Below, one piece after another: positions 63,930-64,000 of a stretch of 64,000 bases of DNA (within the stretch, counting starts at the first letter, position 1; every line of letters starts with the position of its first letter). The stretch covers positions 1,009,249,501 to 1,009,313,500 of the forward strand of contig CM028129.1 of the NCBI GenBank assembly GCA_016271365.2, read 5' to 3'. The stretch comes from Neoceratodus forsteri (lineage: Eukaryota > Chordata > Ceratodontiformes > Ceratodontidae). The position numbers were made by a program, and so were the translations under genes. Under the pieces are notes generated by a model. The model was not told where the DNA came from. It ran no database searches and saw only the letters and a list, made by a program, of their open reading frames with translations.

Positions 63930-64000
63930 CTCCTTATTGAGGTGGGGTTACCTAGACATAGATCTGTTCGCCTTCCCCATTCAAAGCAAAGCTTCCCAGC
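63930..64000 (+). pseudogene. DIRS gamma3 methyltransferase domain, start only
   Basis: RWGYLDIDLFAFPIQSKAS at 63,939-63,996 is the beginning of the Dam-like domain (compare IDLFAAPDNHQ in the alpha copies). The window ends here, so the rest of MT, the YR, ICR and right ITR cannot be judged. Confidence 0.65.

Larger units (their letters stand above)
44791..64000 (+). mobile_element. DIRS gamma3, split by an L2-like LINE; runs off the window
   Basis: The left terminus starts about 44,791 (ACTTCGCGAAGG) inside gamma2 RT; the AAACTTTTCCAGCAGTG-type block at 44,860 parallels gamma1 20,090. The leader breaks at 45,094 and resumes at 59,485 after a 14.4-kb nested insertion. Gag, RT, RNase H and the first residues of the MT domain follow before the window ends. 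RT keeps YLDD. A SINE sits in its Gag at 60,920-61,417. Because the right end is outside, the exact left edge is not fixed. Confidence 0.8.

Overview
The window is vertebrate genomic DNA, almost wholly built from transposable elements. The only host gene part I recognise is the last coding exon of BRPF1 (7,252-7,435, + strand), which encodes the end of its PWWP domain. The mix of abundant DIRS-type tyrosine-recombinase retrotransposons, CR1, L2-like and Tx1/L1-like LINEs, tRNA-derived SINEs (one V-SINE-like, two MIR-like) and a TTAA-flanked hairpin MITE fits a large-genome sarcopterygian such as an amphibian or lungfish. The sequence alone does not settle the species.

Names used here: DIRS copies fall into four families by Gag and termini. 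Alpha: alpha1 1-925 (fragment), alpha2 22,590-33,867, alpha3 26,462-32,080, alpha4 46,089-51,679. Beta: beta1 6,317-2,576 (minus strand, truncated), beta2 35,415-41,247. Gamma: gamma1 20,022-42,003, gamma2 about 41,966-44,790, gamma3 about 44,791 to beyond the window end. Delta: delta1 11,732-15,793 (Gag only). Autonomous copies carry, in order, Gag with a CX2CX4HX4CX2C knuckle, then RT, RNase H and a Dam-like methyltransferase domain, then a tyrosine recombinase (YR). They have split inverted terminal repeats (ITRs) and an internal complementary region (ICR).

Layout. 1-2,575: alpha1, a Tx1-like LINE end and a V-SINE-like SINE. 2,576-7,251: beta1, then intron up to the BRPF1 exon. 7,252-11,590: exon, 3' UTR, CR1 fragment, MITE, MIR-like SINEs. 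11,594-15,930: delta1 inside a ~45-bp minisatellite. 15,931-20,021: mostly unrecognised DNA with LINE 3' ends. 20,022-42,003: gamma1, split by a 115-bp CR1 piece, by alpha2 (itself split by alpha3) and by beta2. 41,966-64,000: gamma2, entered by gamma3, whose Gag is entered by a minus-strand L2-like LINE, which in turn holds alpha4, a 578-bp SINE and a full-length CR1. gamma3 also carries a second copy of that SINE.

The insertions are clean enough that several host reading frames continue once the guest is ignored. This gives precise junctions, a relative order of insertion, and evidence that these DIRS elements integrate at 2-4 bp of shared sequence without target-site duplication. The points most worth following are: the YR frame staying open (in the -1 frame) across RT/RNase H in several copies; the matched variants in left ITR, ICR and right ITR of each element; the ATGA stop-start overlap between Gag and the RT frame; the Gag-only delta1; the fused gamma1/gamma2 ICR; and the long tRNA-derived SINE with two copies here.
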